This document shows positions 17,640-26,011 of a stretch of DNA of 37,728 bases, one piece after another. The notes under the pieces are model-generated. The model had not been told where the DNA came from and did no database searches. It saw only the letters and a list, made by a program, of their open reading frames with translations. A program made the position numbers and the translations under genes. The DNA comes from CAYMUR01 sp964393615 (GTDB lineage: Bacteria; Planctomycetota; Planctomycetia; Pirellulales; Pirellulaceae). The DNA is taken from contig CAYMUR010000050.1 of assembly GCA_964393615.1 (NCBI GenBank), positions 1-37,728 on the forward strand. The letters run 5' to 3'. How positions within the stretch are numbered: the first letter of the stretch is position 1; every line of letters begins with the position of its first letter.

Positions 17640-17794
17640 ATCTTGAAACTTCGAGCCATCTACTGACTCTACGAATTTCCTTTGAACCCGTAGCAATTAT
17701 TTGACTAGCGAATTGAATGACGACATACACACCTAACACGCCTCCTGGCAGATGCACGCAGATAAAACACCTATCAGGCGATAGCCTAGCGGTG

Positions 17795-17827
17795 GGTTGT
17801 ATTTTTCAATTTTTATTTTTTACAACC
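17795..17827. promoter_or_regulatory. Inverted repeat in the divergent tupA / glycosyltransferase region
   Basis: GGTTGTA (17795-17801) and TACAACC (17821-17827) are perfect inverted copies separated by 19 T-rich bases. The site lies about 130 bp before tupA and about 155 bp before the divergent glycosyltransferase. It could be an operator for a dimeric regulator or a stem-loop. The spacing is wide and there is no match to a known tungstate or molybdate operator that I can assert. Confidence 0.3.
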
Positions 17828-17959
17828 AAGCCAGGATTCGAATCATGGCAATTCATTAAAAATCATAACGCGACGGCCTATTGGAAATAAGGCCATTGCT
17901 ATAAAATTACAGGTTGATACAAGGCCCAACGCTGCCACGAGCCAAGCCAGGAACAGAGC

Positions 17960-18832
17960 GTGTGCAAAATAACCTTTTTACAGTTATGCCAGTCATCACG
18001 ATTGATGTGCTGGTTCACCTTCCTGCTCCTATTGGGGCAGATAACCAGTTTCCTTGGATGTAATCGAATCACCCTTGATCAGCCACAACTGCTCAGGATC
18101 GGGGTCACTACCAGCACCCAAGACACCGGAATTATCGAAGTATTAATAGAAAAATTCAATGAACAACACTCGGTAAGAGTAGACGTGATCCCAGGGGGAA
18201 CGGGCCAGGTGTTACGTCTCGGCAAAACGGGTGACGTTGACTTGTTACTGGTGCATGCTCGGTCTGCCGAAGATGCATTTATGGCGGCCGAACACGGCAT
18301 TCGTCGAGAAGATATTATGTACAACACATTTGAAATCAGCGGTGTCGCCGACGACCCAGCTGGAATACGCGGCCTCTCTGCCGTGGAAGCATTTCGGGCA
18401 ATTGAAGCAGCAGAATCGCATTTTGTGTCCCGGGGTGATGAAAGTGGAACACACAAAAAAGAACTGGAATTATGGAATGCGGCTGGGACGCAACCGGCCT
18501 GGGATGGATACGTGGAAACCGGACAAGGCATGGGGGCGACACTTGTTGTGGCAGATCAGCTGAAAGCCTATGTCCTGACTGACCGTGGAACGCATCTCAA
18601 GTTTGCAGACAAAATTTCTCTGGTCCCACTCGTACAATCACCCCAGAAATTGAAAAATCCTTACGGTGCCCTGGTAGTCAACCCAGCAATCCATCCGGCT
18701 GTCCAAGACGATCCGGCTCACGCATTTGTTGATTTTTTGATCTCATCAGAGGGTCAGTTTATCATTCAAAACTACCAGGTGAACGGTGAACAGCTGTTTT
18801 ACCCGGTACACTTGGCTTCGTCTGTCAAATAA
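17960..18832 (+). CDS. tupA: Tungstate ABC transporter, substrate-binding lipoprotein
   Basis: Captures tungstate outside the inner membrane and delivers it to the TupBC transporter. The signal segment WFTFLLLLGQITSFLGC ends at a lipobox-like Cys, so it is probably a lipoprotein. The mature part has the family signatures: RIGVTTSTQDTGI, PGGTGQVLRLGKTGDVD, SRGDESGTHKKELELW and TGQGMGATL. The TTSTQDTG and SRGD-SGTH segments supply oxyanion ligands in TupA/WtpA-like proteins. The listed start is GTG at 17960 with AGGA eight bases upstream; an ATG at 18005 is the alternative. tupB follows 29 bp later. Sulfate- or molybdate-type binding proteins look different, so tungstate is the best call, but specificity is inferred from family. 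Confidence 0.9.
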   Translation: MCKITFLQLCQSSRLMCWFTFLLLLGQITSFLGCNRITLDQPQLLRIGVTTSTQDTGIIEVLIEKFNEQHSVRVDVIPGGTGQVLRLGKTGDVDLLLVHARSAEDAFMAAEHGIRREDIMYNTFEISGVADDPAGIRGLSAVEAFRAIEAAESHFVSRGDESGTHKKELELWNAAGTQPAWDGYVETGQGMGATLVVADQLKAYVLTDRGTHLKFADKISLVPLVQSPQKLKNPYGALVVNPAIHPAVQDDPAHAFVDFLISSEGQFIIQNYQVNGEQLFYPVHLASSVK

Positions 18833-18861
18833 CTTTTTCATCTCTCGATGTACCTGCCAAT

Positions 18862-19554
18862 ATGAACCTGCTTTGGCAAAGCTTCGAAGAGGCCATTCGC
18901 TTGATAATCTCTGGCGACCCGGTCGTACATGGAGCAGCATTTCGAAGTCTCTATATTTCTACTCTGGCGGTAGCTGCTGCAACATCCATAGGACTACCAA
19001 TTGGTACGCTACTAGCCAGGGTCCGGATCCCGGGTCGCCAGTGGATTGTCCTCTTGTGCCGCGCCAGCATGGCGATTCCCACGGTTTTTGTGGGGTTGGT
19101 CTGCTTTGCAATTTTTTCACGGAGGGGACCTCTGGGCCCCGTCGAATTACTGTACACCCCATGGGTAATCGTTATCGGAGAATTTGTACTGGCACTCCCC
19201 TTGATCGTCTCCATCACACATGGTTCCATTCGCTCACTGGATACACGTGTAGCAGAAACAGCATGGACTCTCGGAGCTGGACCATTACGGCGTTGGCAAA
19301 TCTACTTGTCGGAAGCACGAACCGGAGTCCTTTTGGCCGTGGTCACCGCCTACGGGCGGTGCGTCACAGAATTAGGAATTGCGATGATGGTTGGAGGCAA
19401 TATGAAAGGTCGTACGCAGACGTTGGCTACAGCGACTGCGTTGGAAACGGGAAAAGGTGAATTCGCACGCGGTATTGCCATGGGATTATACCTGCTGCTT
19501 ATTGCCCTGGTGGTCACTGCTGCCATCGTTTCCCTGGGGCGGGAAGAACGCTGA
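18862..19554 (+). CDS. tupB: Tungstate ABC transporter, permease
   Basis: The membrane subunit of the transporter, 230 residues with five or six hydrophobic segments. An MetI-like core is visible: FRSLYISTLAVAAATSIGLP early, ASMAIPTVFVGLVCFAIFSR in the middle, and a coupling helix near ETAWTLGAGPLRRW. The segment VTAYGRCVTELGIAMMVGGN with NMKGRTQTLATAT is the TupB hallmark. It lies between the binding protein (29 bp upstream) and the ATPase (76 bp downstream) in the standard tupABC order. Confidence 0.92.
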   Translation: MNLLWQSFEEAIRLIISGDPVVHGAAFRSLYISTLAVAAATSIGLPIGTLLARVRIPGRQWIVLLCRASMAIPTVFVGLVCFAIFSRRGPLGPVELLYTPWVIVIGEFVLALPLIVSITHGSIRSLDTRVAETAWTLGAGPLRRWQIYLSEARTGVLLAVVTAYGRCVTELGIAMMVGGNMKGRTQTLATATALETGKGEFARGIAMGLYLLLIALVVTAAIVSLGREER

Positions 19555-19630
19555 AATGATTTGGAAGTATGTTTGTTGCGTGCTCCAGGCAACTGCGACG
19601 TAGCTCCCTCAGCATGTCAACAGGAACAGA

Positions 19631-20221
19631 ATGATTCATCTCCGAAACATATCCGTAACCAAAAACGCCCATATCATTTGTCAAGTAAAACAACTGGACG
19701 TTCAGGCCGGACAAAGGCTGGCAATCCTGGGAGGAAATGGAACCGGCAAGTCCACCTTGTTGCGTTTGCTGGCTGGCCTGGAGACCGATTATCAGGGGGA
19801 ATTTCAATGCGTTATCCCACCGAACGATCGTTCCTATGTGCACCAGTCGCCCTATTTGTTTCGAGGAACTGTCCTGTTTAACACGATGTTCGGATTACGG
19901 GCCAAACCCCACAGTGATGCGATTGCAAAAAAGGTCGCCAGGCACTGGTTGCAAACATTCGGAATAGAACATCTGGCCGATTGTCCCGTCAACCAATTAT
20001 CGGGAGGTGAGAGACAACGAGTCGCACTGTCACGCAGCATGGCATTGGAACCATCGCTGTTGCTGCTCGACGAACCTCTGTCAGAGATGGATAGCAAGGG
20101 AACTGAACAATTTACCACTGCCTTGGAACAATTGAACGGCTTGACCGTGTTGATCACATCTCCCACCGAGCTTCCTGAAAATTTAACCAACAGCAGCTAT
20201 AACATCCAGCCAGTCATCTAA
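19631..20221 (+). CDS. tupC: Tungstate ABC transporter, ATP-binding subunit (short, H-loop histidine absent)
   Basis: The ATPase that powers tungstate import. It has Walker A GGNGTGKST, a Q-loop at HQSPYLFRGTV, the ABC signature LSGGERQRVALSRS and Walker B LLLLDEP. The segment that should hold the switch histidine (usually VTHD) reads VLITSPTEL, so that His is missing. The protein ends soon after, at 196 residues, where relatives have about 230-240. This could be a genuinely minimal ATPase, a decayed copy or a late frameshift. I did not find the missing tail in the other frames. AGGAACAG precedes the ATG. Confidence 0.88.
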   Translation: MIHLRNISVTKNAHIICQVKQLDVQAGQRLAILGGNGTGKSTLLRLLAGLETDYQGEFQCVIPPNDRSYVHQSPYLFRGTVLFNTMFGLRAKPHSDAIAKKVARHWLQTFGIEHLADCPVNQLSGGERQRVALSRSMALEPSLLLLDEPLSEMDSKGTEQFTTALEQLNGLTVLITSPTELPENLTNSSYNIQPVI

Positions 20222-20438
20222 GATTGGGTTCCCCTTCGCTTACCCATGGATCAAAGTGGCTTCAATCGTTGAAAACAGAACAGGTTCATAAGGACCGACT
20301 GTGCCCCATTTTTTTAAATAACACTAAATCAGTGCACCATTTCTACCTACCCAACAAAACACCGTTCAGCCAAGGCCGCCCCTGCCCTCTTTGTTCAGGA
20401 CTAGATTCTGTCGTCTCAGACCGTTATATTCACTACCC

Positions 20439-21152
20439 ATGGAAAACCAATTCAGCGGAAAAACAGTTTTGTTGACCGGAACAGCAGGAGACATCGGCCG
20501 AAGACTTGCAGAACGTCTTCTGGACCTGAATGCGGTCGTTTTTCAAACCGATGTCCGCGACTTGGACGTCACGAACTTTACCTGTGGTGATGTTTCTGAT
20601 CCCAATTTTGTACGAACCTGGATTGACAGCGTGGTCCACTCCACCCACCGGATTGACGTGTTGGTTAATCTTGCCGGAATTTGCCCTCGCACCAGCCTGG
20701 CGGATATCTCACCGATGGAATGGGACAAAGTTCTCAGTGTCAATTTGCGTTCTACCTTCCTGTTAAGTCAAGCAGCTATGGAAATTATGGTTTCCCAGAA
20801 AAGTGGTGCAATTGTGAATCTGGCTTCTCTCGCTGGCAAGGTCGGAGGGATTGCGGTCGGTGCACACTATAGCGCCAGCAAGGCGGCTATCGGATCTTTT
20901 ACAAAGTCACTTGCCCGGTATGGTGCGCCGCATGGCGTCCGTGCCAATGCTGTGGCCCCTGGAGTTATTGATACCGCCATGACTCATATCGCCGGGCCGG
21001 ACCAAGTGGAGCAACTACAAAAGGCGGTTCCGATGCTACGAATGGGAACTATTGATGAGGTCATCGAACCGATTTTATTTCTTGCATCGGACGCCGCATC
21101 CTATATCACGGGAGCTACACTGGATGTCAACGGTGGTATTCTGATGGATTAG
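20439..21152 (+). CDS. Short-chain dehydrogenase/reductase
   Basis: An NAD(P)-dependent oxidoreductase of the classical SDR family, about 237 residues. The start MENQFSGKTVLLTG is chosen because the 16 residues before it are unlike the family. The cofactor loop is TGTAGDIGRRL. VNLAG replaces the usual NNAG, the catalytic Ser is in NLASLAG, and YSASK holds the Tyr and Lys. The end GATLDVNGGILMD is typical. The substrate is not predictable; 3-oxoacyl or sugar-alcohol substrates are both possible. It is 24 bp before the VOC gene and probably co-transcribed with it. Confidence 0.88.
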   Translation: MENQFSGKTVLLTGTAGDIGRRLAERLLDLNAVVFQTDVRDLDVTNFTCGDVSDPNFVRTWIDSVVHSTHRIDVLVNLAGICPRTSLADISPMEWDKVLSVNLRSTFLLSQAAMEIMVSQKSGAIVNLASLAGKVGGIAVGAHYSASKAAIGSFTKSLARYGAPHGVRANAVAPGVIDTAMTHIAGPDQVEQLQKAVPMLRMGTIDEVIEPILFLASDAASYITGATLDVNGGILMD

Positions 21153-21176
21153 CGTCCCGTAAAGGAAACCAATTGA

Positions 21177-21629
21177 ATGAAACTTGCAAGACTTGAACAT
21201 GTTGCCTTAAGCGTGTCGGACATGCAACGTTCCATTGAATTTTATTGCGGTCTTCTTGGAATGGAACTGGTCCGAGAAATGGAATGCGGACCAGATACGC
21301 CTTTAGGTCAGGTGGTAGGTATGCCGGGGTGCCAGGCCAAAATCGCTCATTTAATGTGTGGCGAAACAATGTTAGAATTGTTTGAATATATGGACCCCCG
21401 TGGTACGTCGATCGGACCAGACTACCGACAGGCCGACCAAGGTTTTATCCACATTGGATTCCAATCCTCCAACGTCCGTGGAGATTTTGCTGAACTACAG
21501 AGCCAAGGGGTTCGTTTTATTCATGACCCCATCGAATTTCGCCCTGATGTGTGGATCGTCTACTTCTATGGCCCCGATGGTGAAGTCTGCGAATTACGCC
21601 AGACACCGGGTGGCAAAACAACTGCCTGA
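21177..21629 (+). CDS. VOC (glyoxalase/extradiol dioxygenase fold) family protein
   Basis: A 150-residue protein with two beta-alpha-beta-beta-beta modules, the size of lactoylglutathione lyase or methylmalonyl-CoA epimerase. LEHVALSVSDMQRSIEFY opens module one, with its metal-binding His. ETMLELFEY supplies a Glu, GFIHIGFQSSNV a second His, and GEVCELRQTPG the last Glu, so all four expected metal ligands appear to be present. AAAGGAAACC precedes the ATG. Pairing with the upstream SDR suggests a small catabolic or detoxification unit, but the substrate is unknown. Confidence 0.85.
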   Translation: MKLARLEHVALSVSDMQRSIEFYCGLLGMELVREMECGPDTPLGQVVGMPGCQAKIAHLMCGETMLELFEYMDPRGTSIGPDYRQADQGFIHIGFQSSNVRGDFAELQSQGVRFIHDPIEFRPDVWIVYFYGPDGEVCELRQTPGGKTTA

Positions 21630-21813
21630 TGGATCACCAAACCAACGCTTTGCTGGCAGCACGACCAGGCAGGCAAGTATCTACCTGACGCTGGCATAAA
21701 CACCTCCGTCTCCCCTGATTGCTGGATTATCATGGGGAAAATCAACCTTTGAACAAGGTTCCAGACAGTTTTTGCGGCAAAATCTTTGTCCTGGGGAAAC
21801 TCTGCAGGGACCG

Positions 21814-21843
21814 ATGACAAAATGACCGGTGACTAGTTACAAT
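21814..21843 (+). promoter_or_regulatory. Possible sigma-70-type promoter for the E1 gene
   Basis: ATGACA (21814-21819) and TACAAT (21838-21843) are separated by 18 bases and lie 61 bases before the E1 ATG, in a 275-bp space that holds no other gene. Confidence 0.35.
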
Positions 21844-21904
21844 AGCAAATAGGCGTTCCAGTTGTGAGCGTTTTGCTATCTACCGCTTGATTTCATCAGA
21901 GAAC

Positions 21905-24124
21905 ATGTTTATGGATATTCACGAGTCACTCTACGATACATCACATCTTTCCGGACAAGATTACCCCAACATAACAAAGATCACGGCGGGCAATGACTAT
22001 TGGCAGCGTCAAAATCCATTACAGTTAGTGTGGGGATATTTTTGTCTGGAAATTATCCGGCGTTTTGAACAAACACTTTTAGAACGTGATGTGGAAAGAC
22101 TAGTTCACGGACCGGTACATAGCAGTATTGGCCAGGAAGCCGTCGCTGTAGGGATGGCAATGGCCTTGTCCAGTCAGGACAAAATCACATCGACGCATCG
22201 CGCGCATCACCATTTCCTCGCTAAAGCAATCGCCTATTATGGGCCGCCCTGCGAAGATCCATCAACATGGGAACAAAACCAAACGCTCAAAGAATGTATT
22301 CGTCGTACCATGGCCGAAATCATGGGGCTGAAAACAGGCTGGGTCGGAGGGCGCGGTGGTTCGATGCATTTATTCGACGACGAGTCAGGCGTCATTGGAA
22401 CCCAAGCGATTGTTGCCGGTAATATACCCTACACCTCAGGAATCGCTTTTGCGGAAAAATTTCGTGGTACGAATAATGTGGCACTTGCTTTTCTGGGAGA
22501 CGGTTCTGTTTCGATCGGACCATTTCATGAAGGAATTTGCATTGCCAAGGTATATTCCTTGCCAGCGATTTTTGTTATCGAAAACAATCATTATGGTGTA
22601 TCCACCAGCGCCCATGAAGCAACCGGACTTAACGACCTCGGCATCCGGTCAGCTGGCTACAACATCCCTGGTTTTATTGTAGATGGCATGAATCCACTAG
22701 CCGTCAAACGTGCTGTTGAATCTGCCAAGGCACATGCGACAGCTGGCCACGGACCGGTTTTGATCGAAGCCAAGACCTATCGGTACTTCCACCAGTCCGG
22801 AGGAATGGCTGGCAGTGCCTTTGGATATCGAACAAAAACAGAAGAACGAGAATGGGCCGCCCGTGACCCACTGAATTCCTCACCCAAGGCACTTTTACGA
22901 CGAGAACTATTCAATGAATCAGGCCTGCAGCGGATCCGACAGTTGGCAGCTGACCTGGTTGCCGACGCGCTAGACCATTGTACGGAAATTGTGGATGACA
23001 AGCGGCAACTTCGAGATGAACTGATCCCACCACCCGCTGATGCAGCAACACACGTCATGGGTGATGGCCGTGAGTTTGAAAATGCAACTTATCGTCAACC
23101 CTCTGACTTTAGCGACAGCCGTGTTGTCAAGCTGGGCACTGCCAAGTCAGAAATTATCGCACGCTGGATGGAAAAACACCCCGAGGCGTTTGTGGCCGGC
23201 GAAGATGTGGCCAATCTCAAAGGCGGACCGTACGGGGCGACGCGTGATGCAGTCAAACGGTTTCCAGACCGTGTCTGGAACGCTCCCATCGCAGAAGGAG
23301 GTATCGTTGGCTTGGGACACGGTGCCGCGGTAATGGGAATGCGGCCGATTATGGAGATCATGTTCTGCGACTTTGCATTAGTTGCTGCCGACGAACTATT
23401 TAATCAAGTCGCTACTTGCCGTTATATGTACAATGGCCGCGTCGACGTACCGTTGGTCGTCCGATCGCGTTGCTCGGCCGGTCGAGGCTATGGAGCTCAA
23501 CACAGCGGCGATACCGCAGGCCAGTTTGCCATGTATCCCGGTTGGCGTATTGTGGCCCCTACTACCGCATTCGATTATATCGGATTGTTTAATAGTGCCA
23601 TGCAAAGCCTGGACCCGGTATTGGTGCTGGAACATCATGAACTGGACCTCCTCGAAGGATCCGTTCCAACAGACGATCTTGATTTCCTGATTCCATTCGG
23701 CTCCGCCTCCGTACCTCGCCAGGGAAATGACCTCACGGTCATCACCTACTTAAGCATGGTGCCTCGCGTCCTGCAAATTGCCAAAGAATTGTCTGCTGAA
23801 GAAGGAATTGACATGGAAGTCATTGATCTGCGCACCCTTGATTATGCCCATCTTGATTTCGCCACGATCCAAGCCAGCGTTGCAAAAACGGGACAGGCTT
23901 TGATCGTCGAACAGGCTATGGAAACACAAAGCCTGGGCCCCCACATCGCAGCAAACATTCACGAACAACTCCATGGTGAATTGAAACAACCTGTACGCCG
24001 CCTGTCCAGCCTCAATGTGCCGATACCAGTATCGTTCACACAGGAACGCACTGTGTTGATCAGTGACGACATTGTACGTGACGGTATTCGTCAAATGGTC
24101 GGTAAACCTGTTAGCATTAGTTAA
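21905..24124 (+). CDS. Thiamine-diphosphate dehydrogenase E1, alpha and beta subunits fused
   Basis: A 739-residue fusion of the two E1 chains that decarboxylate a 2-oxoacid or acetoin-like substrate with thiamine diphosphate. The alpha half (about 1-400) has STHRAHHHFLAKA, GRGGSMHLFD and the cofactor motif GDG-X26-NN (GDGSVS...VIENN). The beta half (about 410-739) has AGEDVANLKGGPYGATR, EGGIVGLGHGAAVMGMRP, SAGRGYGAQHSGD, LEHHELD and a transketolase C-terminal domain with DLRTLDYAHLD. GRGGSMH resembles pyruvate and acetoin dehydrogenases more than branched-chain ones. No E2 or E3 gene is nearby. ATG at 21905 is preferred; an upstream TTG at 21887 and ATG at 21911 are alternatives. The substrate remains open. 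Confidence 0.88.
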   Translation: MFMDIHESLYDTSHLSGQDYPNITKITAGNDYWQRQNPLQLVWGYFCLEIIRRFEQTLLERDVERLVHGPVHSSIGQEAVAVGMAMALSSQDKITSTHRAHHHFLAKAIAYYGPPCEDPSTWEQNQTLKECIRRTMAEIMGLKTGWVGGRGGSMHLFDDESGVIGTQAIVAGNIPYTSGIAFAEKFRGTNNVALAFLGDGSVSIGPFHEGICIAKVYSLPAIFVIENNHYGVSTSAHEATGLNDLGIRSAGYNIPGFIVDGMNPLAVKRAVESAKAHATAGHGPVLIEAKTYRYFHQSGGMAGSAFGYRTKTEEREWAARDPLNSSPKALLRRELFNESGLQRIRQLAADLVADALDHCTEIVDDKRQLRDELIPPPADAATHVMGDGREFENATYRQPSDFSDSRVVKLGTAKSEIIARWMEKHPEAFVAGEDVANLKGGPYGATRDAVKRFPDRVWNAPIAEGGIVGLGHGAAVMGMRPIMEIMFCDFALVAADELFNQVATCRYMYNGRVDVPLVVRSRCSAGRGYGAQHSGDTAGQFAMYPGWRIVAPTTAFDYIGLFNSAMQSLDPVLVLEHHELDLLEGSVPTDDLDFLIPFGSASVPRQGNDLTVITYLSMVPRVLQIAKELSAEEGIDMEVIDLRTLDYAHLDFATIQASVAKTGQALIVEQAMETQSLGPHIAANIHEQLHGELKQPVRRLSSLNVPIPVSFTQERTVLISDDIVRDGIRQMVGKPVSIS

Positions 24125-24145
24125 ATCGCAAAACGGAAGGGAACC

Positions 24146-25180
24146 GTGTCCCCGTTCGGTGCATCTGTGGATGGGATATTAACCGTCGCACTCGACATAG
24201 GCGGTGCGAATCTAAAACTGTCCGACGGCCAGGACTATGCCCATTCCTGTTATTTTCCCCTCTGGAAACAATATCCGGATCTACCAGGTACCCTTCGTCA
24301 GCTGCTTGACGACGCGCCAGAATTCGATGCCGTCGCTGTCACCATGACCGGGGAACTGGCCGATTGTTTCTCTACCAAACAACAAGGCGTCTGTTACATC
24401 CTAGAAAGTGTTCACCAGGCCGCAAACCATTGCCCCATTTCGGTCTACCTTACCGACGGCCGTCTCTTGAGTATCGAAGACGCTTTATCATGTCCATTAC
24501 TCGCTGCCGCCTCCAACTGGCACGTCTTAGCCCGGTTTGCAGCCCAGGCCGTGGCACCATCGAGTGGCTTATTGATTGATATTGGCTCCACGACATGTGA
24601 CATTGTTCCTTTCCTCGACGGCTTTCCCGCGCCCACCGCGCACGACGACGTGGGACGCCTTATCTGCGGCGAACTCGTGTACACGGGCATCACTCGCACA
24701 CCCGTCTGCGCGCTAGTCCAAACTGCCGATTACCGGGGACAACCATGCGCACTCGCCAAGGAATTGTTTGCAACAACACGTGACGTTTATTTATCGCTCG
24801 GCGAGTTGCCGGAACAGCCAGAAGATAACGCCACTGCTGACGGTGCGCCGGCAACAAAGCTTGCGTCGCAAAACCGCTTGGCGCGAATGTTTTGTGCCGA
24901 CACGTCCTCTTTTACGGATCGTGATGCTCACGCCTTTTCCATCAATGTGGCACAAATTCAACAAGATGAAATATTTGCTGCCGCAAACCGTGTTATCCAA
25001 AGTCTACCCACCTCCCCAGAAACTGTCGTGGTTTCTGGAAGCGGGGAATTTCTTGCACAGCGCGTTGCCAAACAACTTAACCCACGAGCAAAAATCATGT
25101 CACTAACCGATACACTGGGTGATACCATTTCGCAGTGTGCTACTGCCTATGCCCTGGCACGTTTAATGAATGGAATTTAA
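24146..25180 (+). CDS. MfnF-like protein of methanofuran-type C1 cofactor synthesis (hydantoinase/oxoprolinase-like fold)
   Basis: Resembles the H4MPT-linked C1-transfer pathway family whose archaeal member MfnF joins the furan diphosphate to gamma-glutamyl-tyramine during methanofuran synthesis. The 344-residue protein has an actin/ASKHA-type start, TVALDIGGANLKL, then VTMTGELADCFSTKQQGV, the phosphate loop LLIDIGSTTCDIVPF, and VVSGSGEFLAQ near the end. The start is GTG at 24146 after GGAAGGG. It follows the E1 gene by 21 bp and overlaps the next gene by 11 bp, so E1, this gene and the kinase may be one transcript. In bacteria the product would be a methylofuran-type cofactor; the exact substrate is inferred. 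Confidence 0.82.
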   Translation: MSPFGASVDGILTVALDIGGANLKLSDGQDYAHSCYFPLWKQYPDLPGTLRQLLDDAPEFDAVAVTMTGELADCFSTKQQGVCYILESVHQAANHCPISVYLTDGRLLSIEDALSCPLLAAASNWHVLARFAAQAVAPSSGLLIDIGSTTCDIVPFLDGFPAPTAHDDVGRLICGELVYTGITRTPVCALVQTADYRGQPCALAKELFATTRDVYLSLGELPEQPEDNATADGAPATKLASQNRLARMFCADTSSFTDRDAHAFSINVAQIQQDEIFAAANRVIQSLPTSPETVVVSGSGEFLAQRVAKQLNPRAKIMSLTDTLGDTISQCATAYALARLMNGI

Positions 25181-25892
25181 ACCGATGAACACGAACAGTC
25201 ATAGCCCCTCCCCTACTAGTCAGACAATCGCGACACCTGGCTCCCACCCACACAGAATTCGCATCGTCAAACTTGGAGGCAGTTTACTACAAAACCCCAA
25301 TATGCCCTTCGAACTGCACGACTGGCTGGCAAGGCAACCACTCTCGCAAAATATCATCGTCGTCGGTGGAGGCAGAATGGCGGACGAGATTCGACAATGG
25401 GATCAGCAGTTTTCCCTAGGAAAGACACAGTCCCATTGGCTCTGTATTCAAGTCATGAGCATCACAGCCAGCGCCGTGGCCACGGCCTTGAAAACCGTTC
25501 CGCTGATTGATTCTCTCAAAAAAGCTACACACCTTACCGGCCGAACAACCACGTGTGTCCTCGACGTGTTCAATTTCCTCAGACACGAAGAACCACACCT
25601 AGCAGGAATCCGTATTCCCCATGATTGGAGCGTCTCCAGCGACTCCATCGCAGCCCGCATCGCCCATGTGCTTTCTGCCGACGAACTGGTTTTGCTCAAA
25701 TCGACAGCACCCCCCAAAGACTTGACCATTGCCTCCGCCGCCAAGCACGATTACGTCGACAAGTTTCTACCAAAATTAGCAGACGATTTAGGTATGCTAC
25801 GTTGTGTCAATTCTCTTGCCCGAGGCTGGCCTGACTGGGTTTTAAAAACATCCGCTACCAGTCGTCAAACAATATCATCAGCCGCATCTTGA
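25170..25892 (+). CDS. Amino acid kinase family protein, MfnE-like (furan phosphate kinase)
   Basis: A 240-residue amino acid kinase fold protein. RIVKLGGSLL near the N-terminus is the phosphate-binding loop, IIVVGGGRMADEIRQWD the second glycine loop, and WSVSSDSIAARIAHVL the segment that positions the substrate. Relatives in H4MPT-linked gene clusters are annotated as kinases; the archaeal one, MfnE, phosphorylates the aminomethyl-furan methyl phosphate to its diphosphate, the substrate of MfnF. The overlap with the MfnF-like gene supports that pairing. The start at 25170 overlaps the upstream stop; ATG at 25185 is an alternative. The first 28 residues are Ser/Thr/Pro-rich and unconserved. 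Confidence 0.8.
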   Translation: MEFKPMNTNSHSPSPTSQTIATPGSHPHRIRIVKLGGSLLQNPNMPFELHDWLARQPLSQNIIVVGGGRMADEIRQWDQQFSLGKTQSHWLCIQVMSITASAVATALKTVPLIDSLKKATHLTGRTTTCVLDVFNFLRHEEPHLAGIRIPHDWSVSSDSIAARIAHVLSADELVLLKSTAPPKDLTIASAAKHDYVDKFLPKLADDLGMLRCVNSLARGWPDWVLKTSATSRQTISSAAS

Positions 25893-26011
25893 AACAGCCT
25901 AGGCACTACTACTCAAAAGATTTCTAGCAACCATTCGATCCACCGTTTGTGGAATTTTCAAACAATGGACCAACTAGCCGCTCATTGGGCAACAGCGGTT
26001 TGTTAAGAGTA

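Noticed and set aside
17830..17850. tRNA T-arm-like GATTCGAATC before tupA
   Set aside because: It is simply a 10-base palindrome. The flanking bases cannot form the five-pair T stem, and no acceptor or anticodon arm is found around it.
24146..25180. Hydantoinase or ROK-type sugar kinase
   Set aside because: The GELADCF and DIGSTTCDIVP motifs and the overlapping amino acid kinase gene fit the H4MPT-linked family better.
25977..26004. GCCGCT/AGCGGT stem followed by TTTGTT as a terminator after the MfnE-like gene
   Set aside because: The stem is only six pairs with one wobble, the loop is 11 bases and the T tract is interrupted. It is too weak to list.
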